From Zoogloeaceae bacterium (GTDB lineage Bacteria; Pseudomonadota; Gammaproteobacteria; Burkholderiales; Rhodocyclaceae): a DNA stretch of 38,892 bases. The notes beneath the pieces were generated by a model. That model was not told the DNA's origin and ran no database searches. It saw only the letters and a list, made by a program, of their open reading frames with translations. The DNA lies in assembly GCA_016791025.1 (NCBI GenBank), contig JAEUNX010000127.1:1-38892 (forward strand). The letters run 5' to 3'. Shown piece by piece: positions 20,153 to 28,179 of this stretch; positions within the stretch are counted from its first letter, which is position 1, and the number at the start of each line of letters is the position of its first letter. The position numbers and the translations under genes are program-made.

Positions 20153-21193
20153 CGTTCGGCGATCGCCAGCGGGTCATCATTGGCGGGTTCGCCGGTGAAA
20201 TCTGCAACGGAAGGGGCACGAGGCGAAGGTGGCGTGAGCCGCCGGCCCGCTTGGCGGCATACCTCGACACGTCAGCGTGCTGAAGGAGATCGTGAATGCC
20301 GGCGCTGTCCTTGAGGTTGTGGTCGATGCCGGCGCTGACGCGGAGTTGGAAGCGCTGAGTGCCCATGTCCCAGGCACCTCGGCGGTGACCTGAGGAAGAT
20401 CCCAAATGGATTGGCCGAATGCCGAGCTTTGGGTCATACCACTTACGACGATGCCGGCGCCGTTCAGAGGGCGAAACCGGCCATGGCAGTCCCATTCCCA
20501 ATGCCAATCCGAGGACAGGGTAATGCGGTCACGGTAGCGGGATTCGGAAATTCGCAGGTCGAGTTCCTGTTTCAATCGGTGGGCGAGATTCCGAGCTACC
20601 CAACCGATGCCCTGCGACAGATCGTGCGGCGCCAGGGCTGGGCCGGTGATCTCGACGTCCACCGGGCGCCATCCTGCCGACACAGACGGATCTGGGCCGG
20701 ATAGGCCCGACCCGCGGCCAAGGTGGCCAGGGCCGGCCGCGATCGCCGGCCCTATTCTAATGCGGTGGCAAGGAACTCCCGCGCCGGTTGTCCTACCAGA
20801 GTGCGCAATTCGGTTTGGAGTAAGCCCGCCACCGACTGGTTGGCGCGGGTGATCACGCCGTTGCGGGTACAGGCGACGATCTCTTGCCCGTGCTGGAGGA
20901 GACCCATCTCGGCGTTGTGGTATTGGCCAATCGGGATATTGCGCGGCGTGGCCCGCCGGGCCAGTAGATTGTGCCCCAAAAAAGCCCGCCGCCAGACTCA
21001 CTCCGCCCACCGTGAATAACGCACCGAACGTTTCACCGGCTCCTTTGGCAGCCGCGGCAAGTAGGGCAACCCACACGGCCTGGGCGCCGGCGCCTATCCA
21101 CCCTGCCCACCGGGGGAGGGGAATAGCGGCCGAGGCGAACGGTGGGTCTGTCGTGGAAAGAATGGGCTGGCCTGAACCTTTTGTGCGGCGCAC
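20142..21193 (-). pseudogene. Degraded PAS-PAS-GGDEF signalling protein
   Basis: Recognisable pieces lie in order on the minus strand but in different frames. From a GTG at 21193: two hydrophobic segments (AVWVALLAAAAKGAG, LFTVGGVSLAAGFF). In a second frame (20979 to a stop at 20752): a PAS-like piece, IVACTRNGVITRANQSVAG. Back in the first frame: LAHRLKQELDLRISESRYRD and a second PAS, LSSDWHWEWDCHGRF...SIWDLPQV. From about 20365, in a further frame: the end of a GGDEF domain, LRVSAGI...DLLQHADVSRYAAKRAGGSRH, stopping at 20142. The GGDEF active-site half is missing. It is probably a dead membrane-bound diguanylate cyclase with at least two frame breaks and an internal deletion. Confidence 0.82.
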
Positions 21194-21234
21194 GAAAAAA
21201 TTGTCACTTCTCGGAAGGAGAGTGGTAATTCCAC

Positions 21235-21339
21235 ATGAGTCTTAAGGATTTCGCTGACGGGCGATTAGGGTCGATCGCTACCGCCGAGTCGGGGCAAATT
21301 TCGGGCAAACTTTTGGCGTGTACGCGGGGGGGCGCATGA
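21235..21339 (+). CDS. Possible 34-residue ORF coupled to gluQ
   Basis: A short frame starts at ATG 21235 (MSLKDFADGRLGS) and stops at TGA 21337-21339, overlapping the gluQ ATG as ATGA, the coupling pattern used throughout this window. A GGAAGGAG lies upstream, but 14 nt away, which is long for a ribosome-binding site. There is no recognised domain, signal peptide or membrane segment. It may be a small leader peptide that couples translation to gluQ, or a chance ORF. Confidence 0.35.
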   Translation: MSLKDFADGRLGSIATAESGQISGKLLACTRGGA

Positions 21340-22253
21340 GCCGAGACGATTACGTGGGGCGATTCGCGCCTTCGCCAACAGGGGCTCTTCACTTCGGATC
21401 CCTGGTTGCTGCCGCTGGGAGTTTCTGGGATGCCCGCGCCCATGGCGGGCGGTGGCTGGTCCGCATCGAGGATGTGGACACTCCCCGAACTATCCCGGGC
21501 GCCGGGGACAACATCCTGAATACCCTCGCCAACTTTGGCCTTGAATGGGATGGGGACGTCGTCTGGCAAAGTGAGCGCTTGCAGGCCTACCGGCAAGCCC
21601 TCGAGGATCTGATGGCCCGAGGACTGGCGTATCCTTGCGCCTGCTCACGCAAGGATCTGGAGCTGGCGCCGCGGGCGCGAGACGGCGCTCGGATCTATTC
21701 GGGGCGTTGCCGGAACGGACTCCCGCCAGGTGCCCAGCCCCGGGCGTGGCGGCTTCGGGTGTCGCCCGGGCGTTTCGCAGTGGTGGATGAGGTGCAGGGG
21801 GGCATCGACGAGGAGGTCCAGGTCGAGGTCGGGGATTTCGTCCTCCTCCGTGCGGATGGTTGCTTTGCCTATCAATTGGCCGTGGTGGTCGATGATGCGG
21901 CGGCGGGCGTCACCCATGTGGTTCGTGGTGCGGACCTTTTGGATTCGACCGCCCGCCAGGTCGCCTTGCAAGAGGCGCTGGGATTGCCGCGGCTAGAATA
22001 TGCACATCTCCCCATTGTGTTGAATGGTCGGGGCGAGAAGCTTTCCAAGCAGACGCGGGCGCCCGCGGTGAATGGGCAGCGGCCAGGGGTGATCTTGACG
22101 CAGGTCTTGTCATTTCTCGGGCAGCATCCGCCACCGGAGCTGGCCGATGCACGCCTCACCGAGGTCCATGAATGGGCCTTGAGCCATTGGAACCTGCAGC
22201 GGGTGCCTCGTCGGAACGGCCTGTCCCGACCGCCTTCCGGTCAGATCTGCTAA
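21336..22253 (+). CDS. gluQ: Glutamyl-queuosine tRNA(Asp) synthetase GluQ-RS
   Basis: A 305-residue truncated glutamyl-tRNA synthetase paralogue that adds glutamate to queuosine at the wobble base of tRNA-Asp. The HIGH-like motif is in FAPSPTGALHFGSL, the KMSKS-like motif is EKLSKQ, and a zinc site is suggested by PCACSRKDL and YSGRC. The anticodon-binding domain of true GluRS is absent, as expected. GTG 21318 is also possible, but ATG 21336 fits the conserved N-terminus. The usual dksA neighbour is not present here. Confidence 0.95.
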   Translation: MSRDDYVGRFAPSPTGALHFGSLVAAAGSFWDARAHGGRWLVRIEDVDTPRTIPGAGDNILNTLANFGLEWDGDVVWQSERLQAYRQALEDLMARGLAYPCACSRKDLELAPRARDGARIYSGRCRNGLPPGAQPRAWRLRVSPGRFAVVDEVQGGIDEEVQVEVGDFVLLRADGCFAYQLAVVVDDAAAGVTHVVRGADLLDSTARQVALQEALGLPRLEYAHLPIVLNGRGEKLSKQTRAPAVNGQRPGVILTQVLSFLGQHPPPELADARLTEVHEWALSHWNLQRVPRRNGLSRPPSGQIC

Positions 22254-23419
22254 AGATTCCGACCGCCATAGCCGGTCAGGCCCAGGGCGAACCGGACTAG
22301 GGAATACGCGGCCCAGCTGGCGACCCGCGCAACCAGAGGTCGGCGTTCCCACTCCTGGGCGCGCAAGGGGATGGCATCGGTCTGGATGGCAATCTTCAGC
22401 CGCGCATGGAGCGCCCTGGCGAAGCCTTGGTCCGCAATGACCACGTTGGCTTCCCGAGCAAGAAGGAGGCTGAAGGGGTCGATATTGCTCGACCCCACCG
22501 TCGCCCATTGGTCATCTATGACCGCAACCTTGGCGTGGAGAAAGCTGGGCATGTATTCATAGATTCGGATGCCATGCGCGAGAAAGTGCGGGTAGAGGGC
22601 CTGGGTTGCGTAGTGTTGAAGGACATATTCCACCCGCCCCTGCAGCAGCAGCGTGATGCGAACCCCTCGCCGGGCGGCTTCCACCAGGGCCTGGCGAAAT
22701 CGACGGCCAGGCAGAAAATAGGCGTTGGCGAGGATGATTTCGCGCCGTGCGGCGCGGATCGCCTCCAGATAAGACTCCTCAATGTCCCGCCGATGGCGGA
22801 GGTTGTCACGAATGACGAACGCCGCCCGGATCTGGCCCGCCGGTGTGCTGGCGGCGGGCGGAGGCTCTGCCGGGCGGGGGCGGCGGCGGATCTGGGCCCA
22901 ACGAACATGGCGCCAGAGGCGTTCCATGCTGGCCTGCACCTGGGCGACCAGGGGGCCTTCGAGGCGGACAGCATAATCGTGGCGGGGGTGGCGGGGCGCC
23001 GTGGCGTCGAAGTCGTCGATGATGTTGATGCCACCGACGAAGGCGGTTTTGCCATCGATGAGCACCAGCTTACGGTGAAGTCGACGAAGGCGATGGCGTC
23101 GCAAGGCCAGACGGCGGATTTCTCGGCGAAACACCATGACCAAGACCCCGGCAGCCTGCAAATGGGGCATCAGAGAGGTGACGAAGGCCTGGCTGCCGAA
23201 GCCGTCCACCAGCACGCGGACCTGAACATTCCGGGCCGCCGCATCCGCGAGGGCCGCAACGATCTGCCGGCCTACCCGGTCATCCTGGAAGATGTAGGTT
23301 TCGAGGATGACATCGCTCTGCGCGGCACGGATTGCCTGCTCCAGGGCTGGAAAATAGGCTTGGCCGGTTTCGAGAAGGGTGACGCGGTTGCCGTCCAGGA
23401 ACGCTGGACGGCTGGTCAT
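22250..23419 (-). CDS. clsB: Cardiolipin synthase, ClsB type
   Basis: A 389-residue phospholipase D-superfamily enzyme that joins phosphatidylglycerol with another phospholipid to make cardiolipin at the inner membrane. Two HKD motifs are intact: His115-Lys117-Asp122 (HRKLVLIDG) and His294-Lys296-Asp301 (HAKVAVIDD). It lacks the N-terminal membrane segments of ClsA, and a hydrophobic C-terminal stretch (VASWAAYSLVRFALGL) could anchor it, so ClsB is the best match. Its start overlaps the stop of the EEP-phosphatase gene; in E. coli clsB (ybhO) likewise follows an EEP-family gene (ybhP). Confidence 0.92.
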   Translation of the reverse strand: MTSRPAFLDGNRVTLLETGQAYFPALEQAIRAAQSDVILETYIFQDDRVGRQIVAALADAAARNVQVRVLVDGFGSQAFVTSLMPHLQAAGVLVMVFRREIRRLALRRHRLRRLHRKLVLIDGKTAFVGGINIIDDFDATAPRHPRHDYAVRLEGPLVAQVQASMERLWRHVRWAQIRRRPRPAEPPPAASTPAGQIRAAFVIRDNLRHRRDIEESYLEAIRAARREIILANAYFLPGRRFRQALVEAARRGVRITLLLQGRVEYVLQHYATQALYPHFLAHGIRIYEYMPSFLHAKVAVIDDQWATVGSSNIDPFSLLLAREANVVIADQGFARALHARLKIAIQTDAIPLRAQEWERRPLVARVASWAAYSLVRFALGLTGYGGRNL

Positions 23420-24162
23420 TGAAGGGTGAGATCGGCCGTGAGGGCCGCGTGGTCGGAAATGCGGGACCAGGGCGGACCGAAGTGTGCGGTCGATCGGCTG
23501 ACCTTGAAGCCACGAACATAGATCCGATCCAGCCGGAGTACCGGCATCGCGCAGGGGAAGCTGCGGGCCGGATGCCCGCCCTGAACGCCAAAGACCTCCG
23601 TCAGGCCGAGACGGCGGGCAAGTACGGAGTCGGCATGATTCCGCCAGTCATTGAAATCTCCGGCGATGATCAATGGAGCGTCGGGGCCCGCCAGGGCCTC
23701 CATCCGCTCGGCCAGGGCTTCCATCTGCCGCCGCCGACTACCGGAGATCAACCCCAGGTGCACGCAGACGCAATGCACCGGTCCGGGCAGGTCCGGGTGG
23801 GCGACCTCGCAATGGAGCAGGCCCCGCCGCTCGAATCGGTGATCGGAAACGTCCTGGTTGTCGGAGCGAAGGATGGGGAAGTGGCTCAACATGGCGTTGC
23901 CATGGTGGCCCTTGTCATAGATCGCGTTGCCGCCGTAAGCCGTAGCCGGCCAGATGTCCTGGGCAAGAAATTCGTGCTGGGGCGCTGCAGGCCATTCCGG
24001 ATGACGATGGGCGTGACCCAAATGCAACCCCTGGACTTCCTGGAGAAAAACGATGTCCGCATGGAGGTTGCGCAGGCGATCTCGCAATTCATGCACCATC
24101 ATTCGCCGGTTGAACTGGGAAAAACCCTTGTGGATATTGTAAGTGCATACCCTCAGCTGCAT
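23416..24162 (-). CDS. Endonuclease/exonuclease/phosphatase-family protein
   Basis: A 248-residue EEP-fold hydrolase, homologous in position and type to YbhP. Conserved pieces are TYNIHKGFS near the start, FLQEVQGLH with the metal-binding glutamate, the PLIIAGDFNDWR active-site motif and the closing SDHAAL histidine. There is no signal peptide. Coupled by ATGA to clsB, it may act on a phospholipid-related substrate; that is an inference from context, and nuclease activity is equally possible. Confidence 0.87.
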   Translation of the reverse strand: MQLRVCTYNIHKGFSQFNRRMMVHELRDRLRNLHADIVFLQEVQGLHLGHAHRHPEWPAAPQHEFLAQDIWPATAYGGNAIYDKGHHGNAMLSHFPILRSDNQDVSDHRFERRGLLHCEVAHPDLPGPVHCVCVHLGLISGSRRRQMEALAERMEALAGPDAPLIIAGDFNDWRNHADSVLARRLGLTEVFGVQGGHPARSFPCAMPVLRLDRIYVRGFKVSRSTAHFGPPWSRISDHAALTADLTLQ

Positions 24163-24197
24163 GGTGCGGACCCTCGGGCAGATTGTGTCTGGGGTGG

Positions 24198-24216
24198 GGC
24201 TCCCGCTACGGGAGCC
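24198..24216 (-). terminator. Perfect hairpin between nadA and the EEP gene
   Basis: An 8-bp perfect stem (GGCTCCCG / CGGGAGCC) with a 3-nt loop lies 55 bp after the nadA stop and 36 bp before the next start. No T-run follows on the minus strand, so it is at best a weak terminator or an mRNA-stabilising structure. Confidence 0.45.
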
Positions 24217-24270
24217 TCCCGTTCCACGACGGAATCTTGCGGTTCTTGAACTGGATGATCGCCATGACCA

Positions 24271-25371
24271 TTAGGATATGGCGAGCATCCGATCCAGCGC
24301 CAGGCGGGCAAGTTCGGCCTCCCGCTCGGGGACTTCGATCCGGTTGACGACCTGCCCGGCCGCCAAATTCTCCAGGGTCCACGCCAAGTGCTGAGGATCT
24401 ATCCGCTGCATGGTCGAACACATGCATACGGTGGGCGCCATGAATTGGACGATCTTGCCCTGAGGTTTCATTTCTTCGGCGAGACGATTGACAAGGTTCA
24501 ACTCGGTCCCGACCAGCCAGCGAGTGCCCGGGGCGCCGGCCTCGATGGTCTTGATGATGTACTCGGTGGAGCCGACGAAATCTGAGTTCATGCAGACTTC
24601 GAGACTGCTTTCCGGGTGAGAGATCACGATTCCATCTGGATGCTGCATCCGCCAACGGCGGATATGGCTTTCCTGGAACATCTGATGAACCGAGCAGTGG
24701 CCTTTCCAGAGTAGAACCTTGGCCTGGCGGATTTGCTCCGGCGTCAGGCCGCCCAGTTCCTGGTCTGGATCCCAGACTTGCATGTGCTCAAGGGGAATGC
24801 CCTTCTTGAAGCCTGTCCATCGCCCGAGGTGCTGGTCGGGGAAAAACAGCACCTTCTCGCGCTGGCTAAATGCCCAGTCCATGATCGTCGGGGCATTGGT
24901 CGAGGTACACACGATTCCGCCATGTTCGCCACAGAATGCTTTCAAGTCGGCGGCCGAATTGATGTAGGTGACCGGAGTGATGACGTCGTCGGGGTGACCG
25001 AGCACTTCGCCCAGTTCGCGCCAGCACCGCTCCACCTTGGCCAGATTTGCCATGTCCGCCATGGAGCACCCGGCGGCCAAGTCCGGGAGGATCGCGACCT
25101 GATGCGGTTTGGACAGAATGTCAGCAACTTCGGCCATGAAATGGACACCGCAGAACACGATGTATTCGGCATCGGTCTGGGAAGCGAGCTTGGCAAGCTT
25201 GAGGGAGTCGCCGGTCAGATCTGCGTGTTGATAAACGTCGGCCCGCTGATAGTGGTGGCAGAGAATGACGGCCCGATCCCCAAGGCGCGCTCTGGCCGCG
25301 CGGATACGATCCTGCGCCTGGGCATCCTTGAGGACATTGAATTGGTCGAAGCTGATGGTTGCGACTTGCAT
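24271..25371 (-). CDS. nadA: Quinolinate synthase NadA
   Basis: A 366-residue iron-sulfur enzyme that condenses iminoaspartate with dihydroxyacetone phosphate to quinolinate in NAD synthesis. Conserved pieces are AVILCHHYQRADVYQ, the metal-site stretch FCGVHFMAE, GGIVCTSTNA, HPESSLEVC and VCMCSTMQRIDP, which supply the cysteines for the oxygen-sensitive [4Fe-4S] cluster. Three tandem pseudo-symmetric domains account for the length. nadB and nadC are not in the window. The rhodanese gene lies 29 bp upstream on the same strand, perhaps in one transcript; a sulfur link to the cluster is only speculation. Confidence 0.97.
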   Translation of the reverse strand: MQVATISFDQFNVLKDAQAQDRIRAARARLGDRAVILCHHYQRADVYQHADLTGDSLKLAKLASQTDAEYIVFCGVHFMAEVADILSKPHQVAILPDLAAGCSMADMANLAKVERCWRELGEVLGHPDDVITPVTYINSAADLKAFCGEHGGIVCTSTNAPTIMDWAFSQREKVLFFPDQHLGRWTGFKKGIPLEHMQVWDPDQELGGLTPEQIRQAKVLLWKGHCSVHQMFQESHIRRWRMQHPDGIVISHPESSLEVCMNSDFVGSTEYIIKTIEAGAPGTRWLVGTELNLVNRLAEEMKPQGKIVQFMAPTVCMCSTMQRIDPQHLAWTLENLAAGQVVNRIEVPEREAELARLALDRMLAIS

Positions 25372-25400
25372 GGATCTACCTCAAAGCGGCGGACGAAACG

Positions 25401-25853
25401 TCAGCCCTGGGACCATGGCAGGCCGGCCCGTCGCCAGCCCCCGATGTGATTGCGTTGGCCGTTGGCATCTTTGTCGCCCTCAAAGCCTTCGAGCACGTTG
25501 TAGGCTTCAGCGTAGCCCGCCTCGCTGGCCGCTCGCGCGGCGCCGTCGGAACGAGCGCCACTGCGGCAGATGAACATCACCAGCGCTTCGCGATCGACCT
25601 GTTGACGCAATTGCGCAAGAAAGTTCGGGTTGGGGCGATTGCCCGGATACGTTTGCCACTCGATTTCGACCGCATCAGGAATCCGGCCGACCCAATCGAG
25701 TTCTGCCCGGGTCCGTACGTCTACAATCTTGGCGCCGGGAGCCAGTTGCCAGACCTCCAGGGCTTCTGCTGGAGTCAGTGCCCCTGCGTAAGGTAGGGAG
25801 GCGGATTGGGCGCGTTGTTGCGCCAAGCCAAGAATGTCAGTGAGACGTCCCAT
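25401..25853 (-). CDS. Single-domain rhodanese
   Basis: A 150-residue sulfurtransferase-like protein. The rhodanese fold runs from about residue 27 to the end, with VDVRTRAEL and the active-site loop CRSGARS (Cys96), the five-residue loop type seen in sulfur carriers. The open frame continues to 26048, but the extra 65 codons cross the glnA control region and look non-coding, so ATG 25853 (MGRLTDILGLAQ) is chosen. It is divergent from glnA and upstream of nadA. Confidence 0.88.
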   Translation of the reverse strand: MGRLTDILGLAQQRAQSASLPYAGALTPAEALEVWQLAPGAKIVDVRTRAELDWVGRIPDAVEIEWQTYPGNRPNPNFLAQLRQQVDREALVMFICRSGARSDGAARAASEAGYAEAYNVLEGFEGDKDANGQRNHIGGWRRAGLPWSQG

Positions 25854-25963
25854 GGATTCAAGCACGTAGCAGGGAAAAGGGGGCAAATTATACCTCCGGG
25901 CACGCTGAGACCGGCGGGGCAACTTGAGGTTCAATGGCTGTCTGCACACATTGGTGGCGTTGA

Positions 25964-25980
25964 TGCACCAAAATGGGGGC
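25964..25980 (+). promoter_or_regulatory. NtrC-type binding site 1 upstream of glnA
   Basis: TGCACCAAAATGGGGGC: the left half matches the enterobacterial NtrC site (TGCACCAAAATGG) exactly, while the right half is degenerate. It is centred about 128 bp before the predicted glnA start point and 30 bp (about three helical turns) from a second site, as at the E. coli glnA enhancer. Confidence 0.72.
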
Positions 25981-25994
25981 TTGTTGGCATAAAT

Positions 25995-26009
25995 GCACTT
26001 GGGCAGTGC
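25995..26009 (+). promoter_or_regulatory. NtrC-type binding site 2 upstream of glnA
   Basis: GCACTTGGGCAGTGC has perfect inverted half-sites (GCAC-N7-GTGC), the spacing of the NtrC consensus. It is centred about 98 bp before the predicted start point. Two dyads on the same helix face would let NtrC assemble its oligomer. Confidence 0.72.
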
Positions 26010-26073
26010 CAAAAAATCTTGGGGCTGGGGCAGTTTCCCTTGTGGCACAATACCGGCGCGAATTTTCTGGGAT

Positions 26074-26089
26074 TGGCATGTTTGCTGCT
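26074..26089 (+). promoter_or_regulatory. Sigma-54 (-24/-12) promoter of glnA
   Basis: TGGCATGTTTGCTGCT matches the consensus TGGCACG-N4-TTGCW at all but two fixed positions and has the required 10 bp between GG and GC. The predicted start is near 26100, giving a 58-nt leader with AGGAG 7 nt before ATG 26158. A second, weaker candidate lies at 26043-26058. Confidence 0.68.
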
Positions 26090-26157
26090 AAGTGAGCCCC
26101 CACGGATATGTTTGCGTCCCACCTGATAACCCTGCCTGTTCCGCTAGGAGTGAATGC

Positions 26158-27567
26158 ATGAATGCTCAAGATGTAATGAAGATGATTCAGGAAAATGAAG
26201 TTCGCTTCATTGACCTGCGTTTTACGGATACCCGTGGCAAGGAACAGCATGTGGGGCTGCCCGTGGCCGCTTTCGAGGAAGAGCATTTCGAGCAGGGCCA
26301 TCCTTTCGATGGTTCCTCCATCGCTGGCTGGAAGGGCATTCAAGCCTCCGACATGATTCTCCTGCCGGAAGCCGATTCCGCTTACATCGATCCCTTCTTC
26401 GACGAGACCACGCTGGTCCTGACTTGCGACGTCATCGAGCCGTCCGACGGCAAGGGCTATGACCGTGATCCGCGCTCCATCGCCAAGCGTGCCGAGGCCT
26501 ACCTGAAGTCCACCGGCTTGGGCGACACCGCCTTCTTTGGTCCGGAGCCTGAATTCTTCATTTTCGACGCTGTGGAATGGAGCGTCGATATGTCCGGCGT
26601 CTACAGCAAGATCATTTCCGAAGAAGCGGCCTGGTCCACTGCCGACAAGTTCGAAGGCGGCAACACCGGCCACCGTCCCAAGGTGAAGGGCGGCTACTTT
26701 CCGGTCCCCCCGGTTGATAGCCTGAACGACATTCGTGCTGCCATGGTGCTCGCCCTCGAAGGCGTTGGCATCCCGGTGGAAGTGCATCACCACGAAGTGG
26801 CCAACGCGGGCCAGTGTGAGATCGGCACCAAGTTCAGCACGCTGACGAAGCGCGCCGACTGGACCCAGACGCTCAAGTACATCGTGCACAATGTCGCGCA
26901 CCAGTACGGCAAGACCGCGACGTTCATGCCCAAGCCCATCGTCGGTGACAACGGTTCTGGCATGCACGTTCACCAGTCCATCTGGAAGGACGGTCAGAAC
27001 CTGTTTGCAGGCAATGGTTATGCCGGACTGTCGGAAATGGCCCTGTATTACATCGGCGGTATTATCAAGCACGCCCGGGCCCTGAACGCCATCACCAACC
27101 CGGGGACCAATTCCTACAAGCGTCTGGTACCCCATTATGAAGCGCCCACCAAGCTGGCCTACTCTGCCCGCAACCGTTCCGCTTCCATTCGGATCCCCTA
27201 CGTGGCCAACCCCAAGGGTCGCCGTATCGAGTCCCGTTTCCCGGACCCCGCTGCCAACCCCTACCTGTGCTTCGCCGCGCTGATGATGGCTGGCCTGGAC
27301 GGGATTCAGAACAAAATCCACCCGGGTGATCCCGCCGACAAGAACCTGTATGACCTGCCGCCGGAAGAAGATGCCCTGATCCCGACCGTGTGCACCAGCC
27401 TCGATCAGGCCCTGGAGTACCTGGACAAGGATCGTGACTTCCTGACGGCCGGTGGCGTGTTCTCCAACGACTTCATCGATGCTTACATCGAGCTGAAGAT
27501 GGAAGAGGTGAATCGTCTGCGTGTGACCACCCACCCGGTGGAATTCGACATGTACTACAGCCTGTAA
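26158..27567 (+). CDS. glnA: Glutamine synthetase, type I
   Basis: A 469-residue dodecameric enzyme that makes glutamine from glutamate, ammonia and ATP, the main entry of nitrogen. The beta-Grasp start ([18 protein letters not shown]), [12 protein letters not shown], the ATP site [16 protein letters not shown] and the NRSASIRIP arginine motif are intact. NLYDLPPEE holds Tyr398, the adenylylation site of the GlnE-controlled class. The frame reads upstream from 26092, but ATG 26158 has a good AGGAG and the conserved N-terminus. It is governed by the sigma-54 promoter and NtrC sites described here. Codon choice looks more biased than in neighbours, consistent with high expression. Confidence 0.98.
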   Translation: MNAQDVMKMIQENEVRFIDLRFTDTRGKEQHVGLPVAAFEEEHFEQGHPFDGSSIAGWKGIQASDMILLPEADSAYIDPFFDETTLVLTCDVIEPSDGKGYDRDPRSIAKRAEAYLKSTGLGDTAFFGPEPEFFIFDAVEWSVDMSGVYSKIISEEAAWSTADKFEGGNTGHRPKVKGGYFPVPPVDSLNDIRAAMVLALEGVGIPVEVHHHEVANAGQCEIGTKFSTLTKRADWTQTLKYIVHNVAHQYGKTATFMPKPIVGDNGSGMHVHQSIWKDGQNLFAGNGYAGLSEMALYYIGGIIKHARALNAITNPGTNSYKRLVPHYEAPTKLAYSARNRSASIRIPYVANPKGRRIESRFPDPAANPYLCFAALMMAGLDGIQNKIHPGDPADKNLYDLPPEEDALIPTVCTSLDQALEYLDKDRDFLTAGGVFSNDFIDAYIELKMEEVNRLRVTTHPVEFDMYYSL

Positions 27568-27590
27568 AGCGCATCGCTTCTGGTTGAAGG

Positions 27591-27621
27591 AAAAAGGACG
27601 GGCATTGCCCGTCCTTTTTTT
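27591..27621 (+). terminator. Strong rho-independent terminator after glnA
   Basis: A 13-bp perfect stem (left arm from 27591, AAAAAGGACGGGC) with an ATT loop closes into GCCCGTCC and seven T's. It should separate glnA from the DUF4124 and ntrBC genes, which would then need their own promoters. Confidence 0.95.
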
Positions 27622-27667
27622 ATGGGGTCTAATCGGCGGGGGCCCGGAACTGGATTGGAGGAAGCGG

Positions 27668-28138
27668 ATGCGATGTCTGGCTGGCATGGCTGTGGTGCTG
27701 GGGCTCTTCGCCCAAAGTGCCGCTGCGGACATCTTCAAGTGTGTGGATGACCAGGGGAGGGTGACCTATACCAACAGCCGCACGTCCAAGGGGTGCTCCA
27801 CGCTGAGCCGCGATCTTCCCGTATCTTCGGTACCCGCCCCATCCTCCTCATCGCGTTCTGCCCCCTCCACCGATGGTGGGGCGTTTCCCAAAGTCAGCGA
27901 GGACACCCAGCGGAGTCGCGATTCCGATCGTAAGCAGATCCTCAATCAAGAATTGGCGGCGGAGGAAAGATCTCTGGAAGCCGCCAAGAAAGCCTTGGCC
28001 GAGCAGGAAGCGGTGCGCTATGGCGATGAAAGGAATTACCAAAAGGTGCTTGATCGCCTCCAGCCCTTTAAGGACAAGGTTGAGTTGCATCAACGAAATG
28101 TCGATGCCCTCAAGCGGGAAATTGGCGCGCTCCGTTAA
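27668..28138 (+). CDS. DUF4124-type exported protein
   Basis: A 156-residue protein with a clear signal peptide (MRCLAGMAVVLGLFAQSAAA, cut before DIFKC). The mature start ADIFKCVDDQGRVTYTN is the DUF4124 motif, a small domain common in beta- and gammaproteobacteria with no known function. A serine/proline linker follows, then a charged coiled-coil (LAAEERSLEAAKKALAEQ to the end). The frame opens at 27584 inside the glnA terminator, so ATG 27668, with GGAGGAAG before it, is the start. It commonly lies between glnA and ntrB in betaproteobacteria; a role in nitrogen control is not shown. Confidence 0.88.
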   Translation: MRCLAGMAVVLGLFAQSAAADIFKCVDDQGRVTYTNSRTSKGCSTLSRDLPVSSVPAPSSSSRSAPSTDGGAFPKVSEDTQRSRDSDRKQILNQELAAEERSLEAAKKALAEQEAVRYGDERNYQKVLDRLQPFKDKVELHQRNVDALKREIGALR

Positions 28139-28149
28139 GGGGCTGGGCG

Positions 28150-28165
28150 TGGCACCCAACTTGCG
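28150..28165 (+). promoter_or_regulatory. Sigma-54-like promoter abutting ntrB
   Basis: TGGCACCCAACTTGCG carries all ten core bases of the -24/-12 consensus (TGGCAC and TTGC), with 10 bp between GG and GC. The predicted start would be near 28176, only 4 nt before the ntrB ATG at 28180, so either the transcript is nearly leaderless, translation starts elsewhere, or the match is by chance. Confidence 0.5.
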
Positions 28166-28179
28166 TGGAAGGCCGGCAT

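Noticed and set aside
24206-24265. 19-codon minus-strand frame after nadA (MAIIQFKNRK...)
   Set aside because: It has no clear ribosome-binding site, its 3' end overlaps the hairpin and no family is known; too little evidence to call a gene.
26043-26058. Second -24/-12-like sequence before glnA
   Set aside because: The -24 half (TGGCAC) is good, but the -12 half reads CGGCG instead of TTGCW; the element at 26074 fits better.
25888-27738. Long minus-strand frame of 616 codons
   Set aside because: It is antisense to glnA and its control region. glnA is certain, and the antisense frame is an effect of its strong codon bias.
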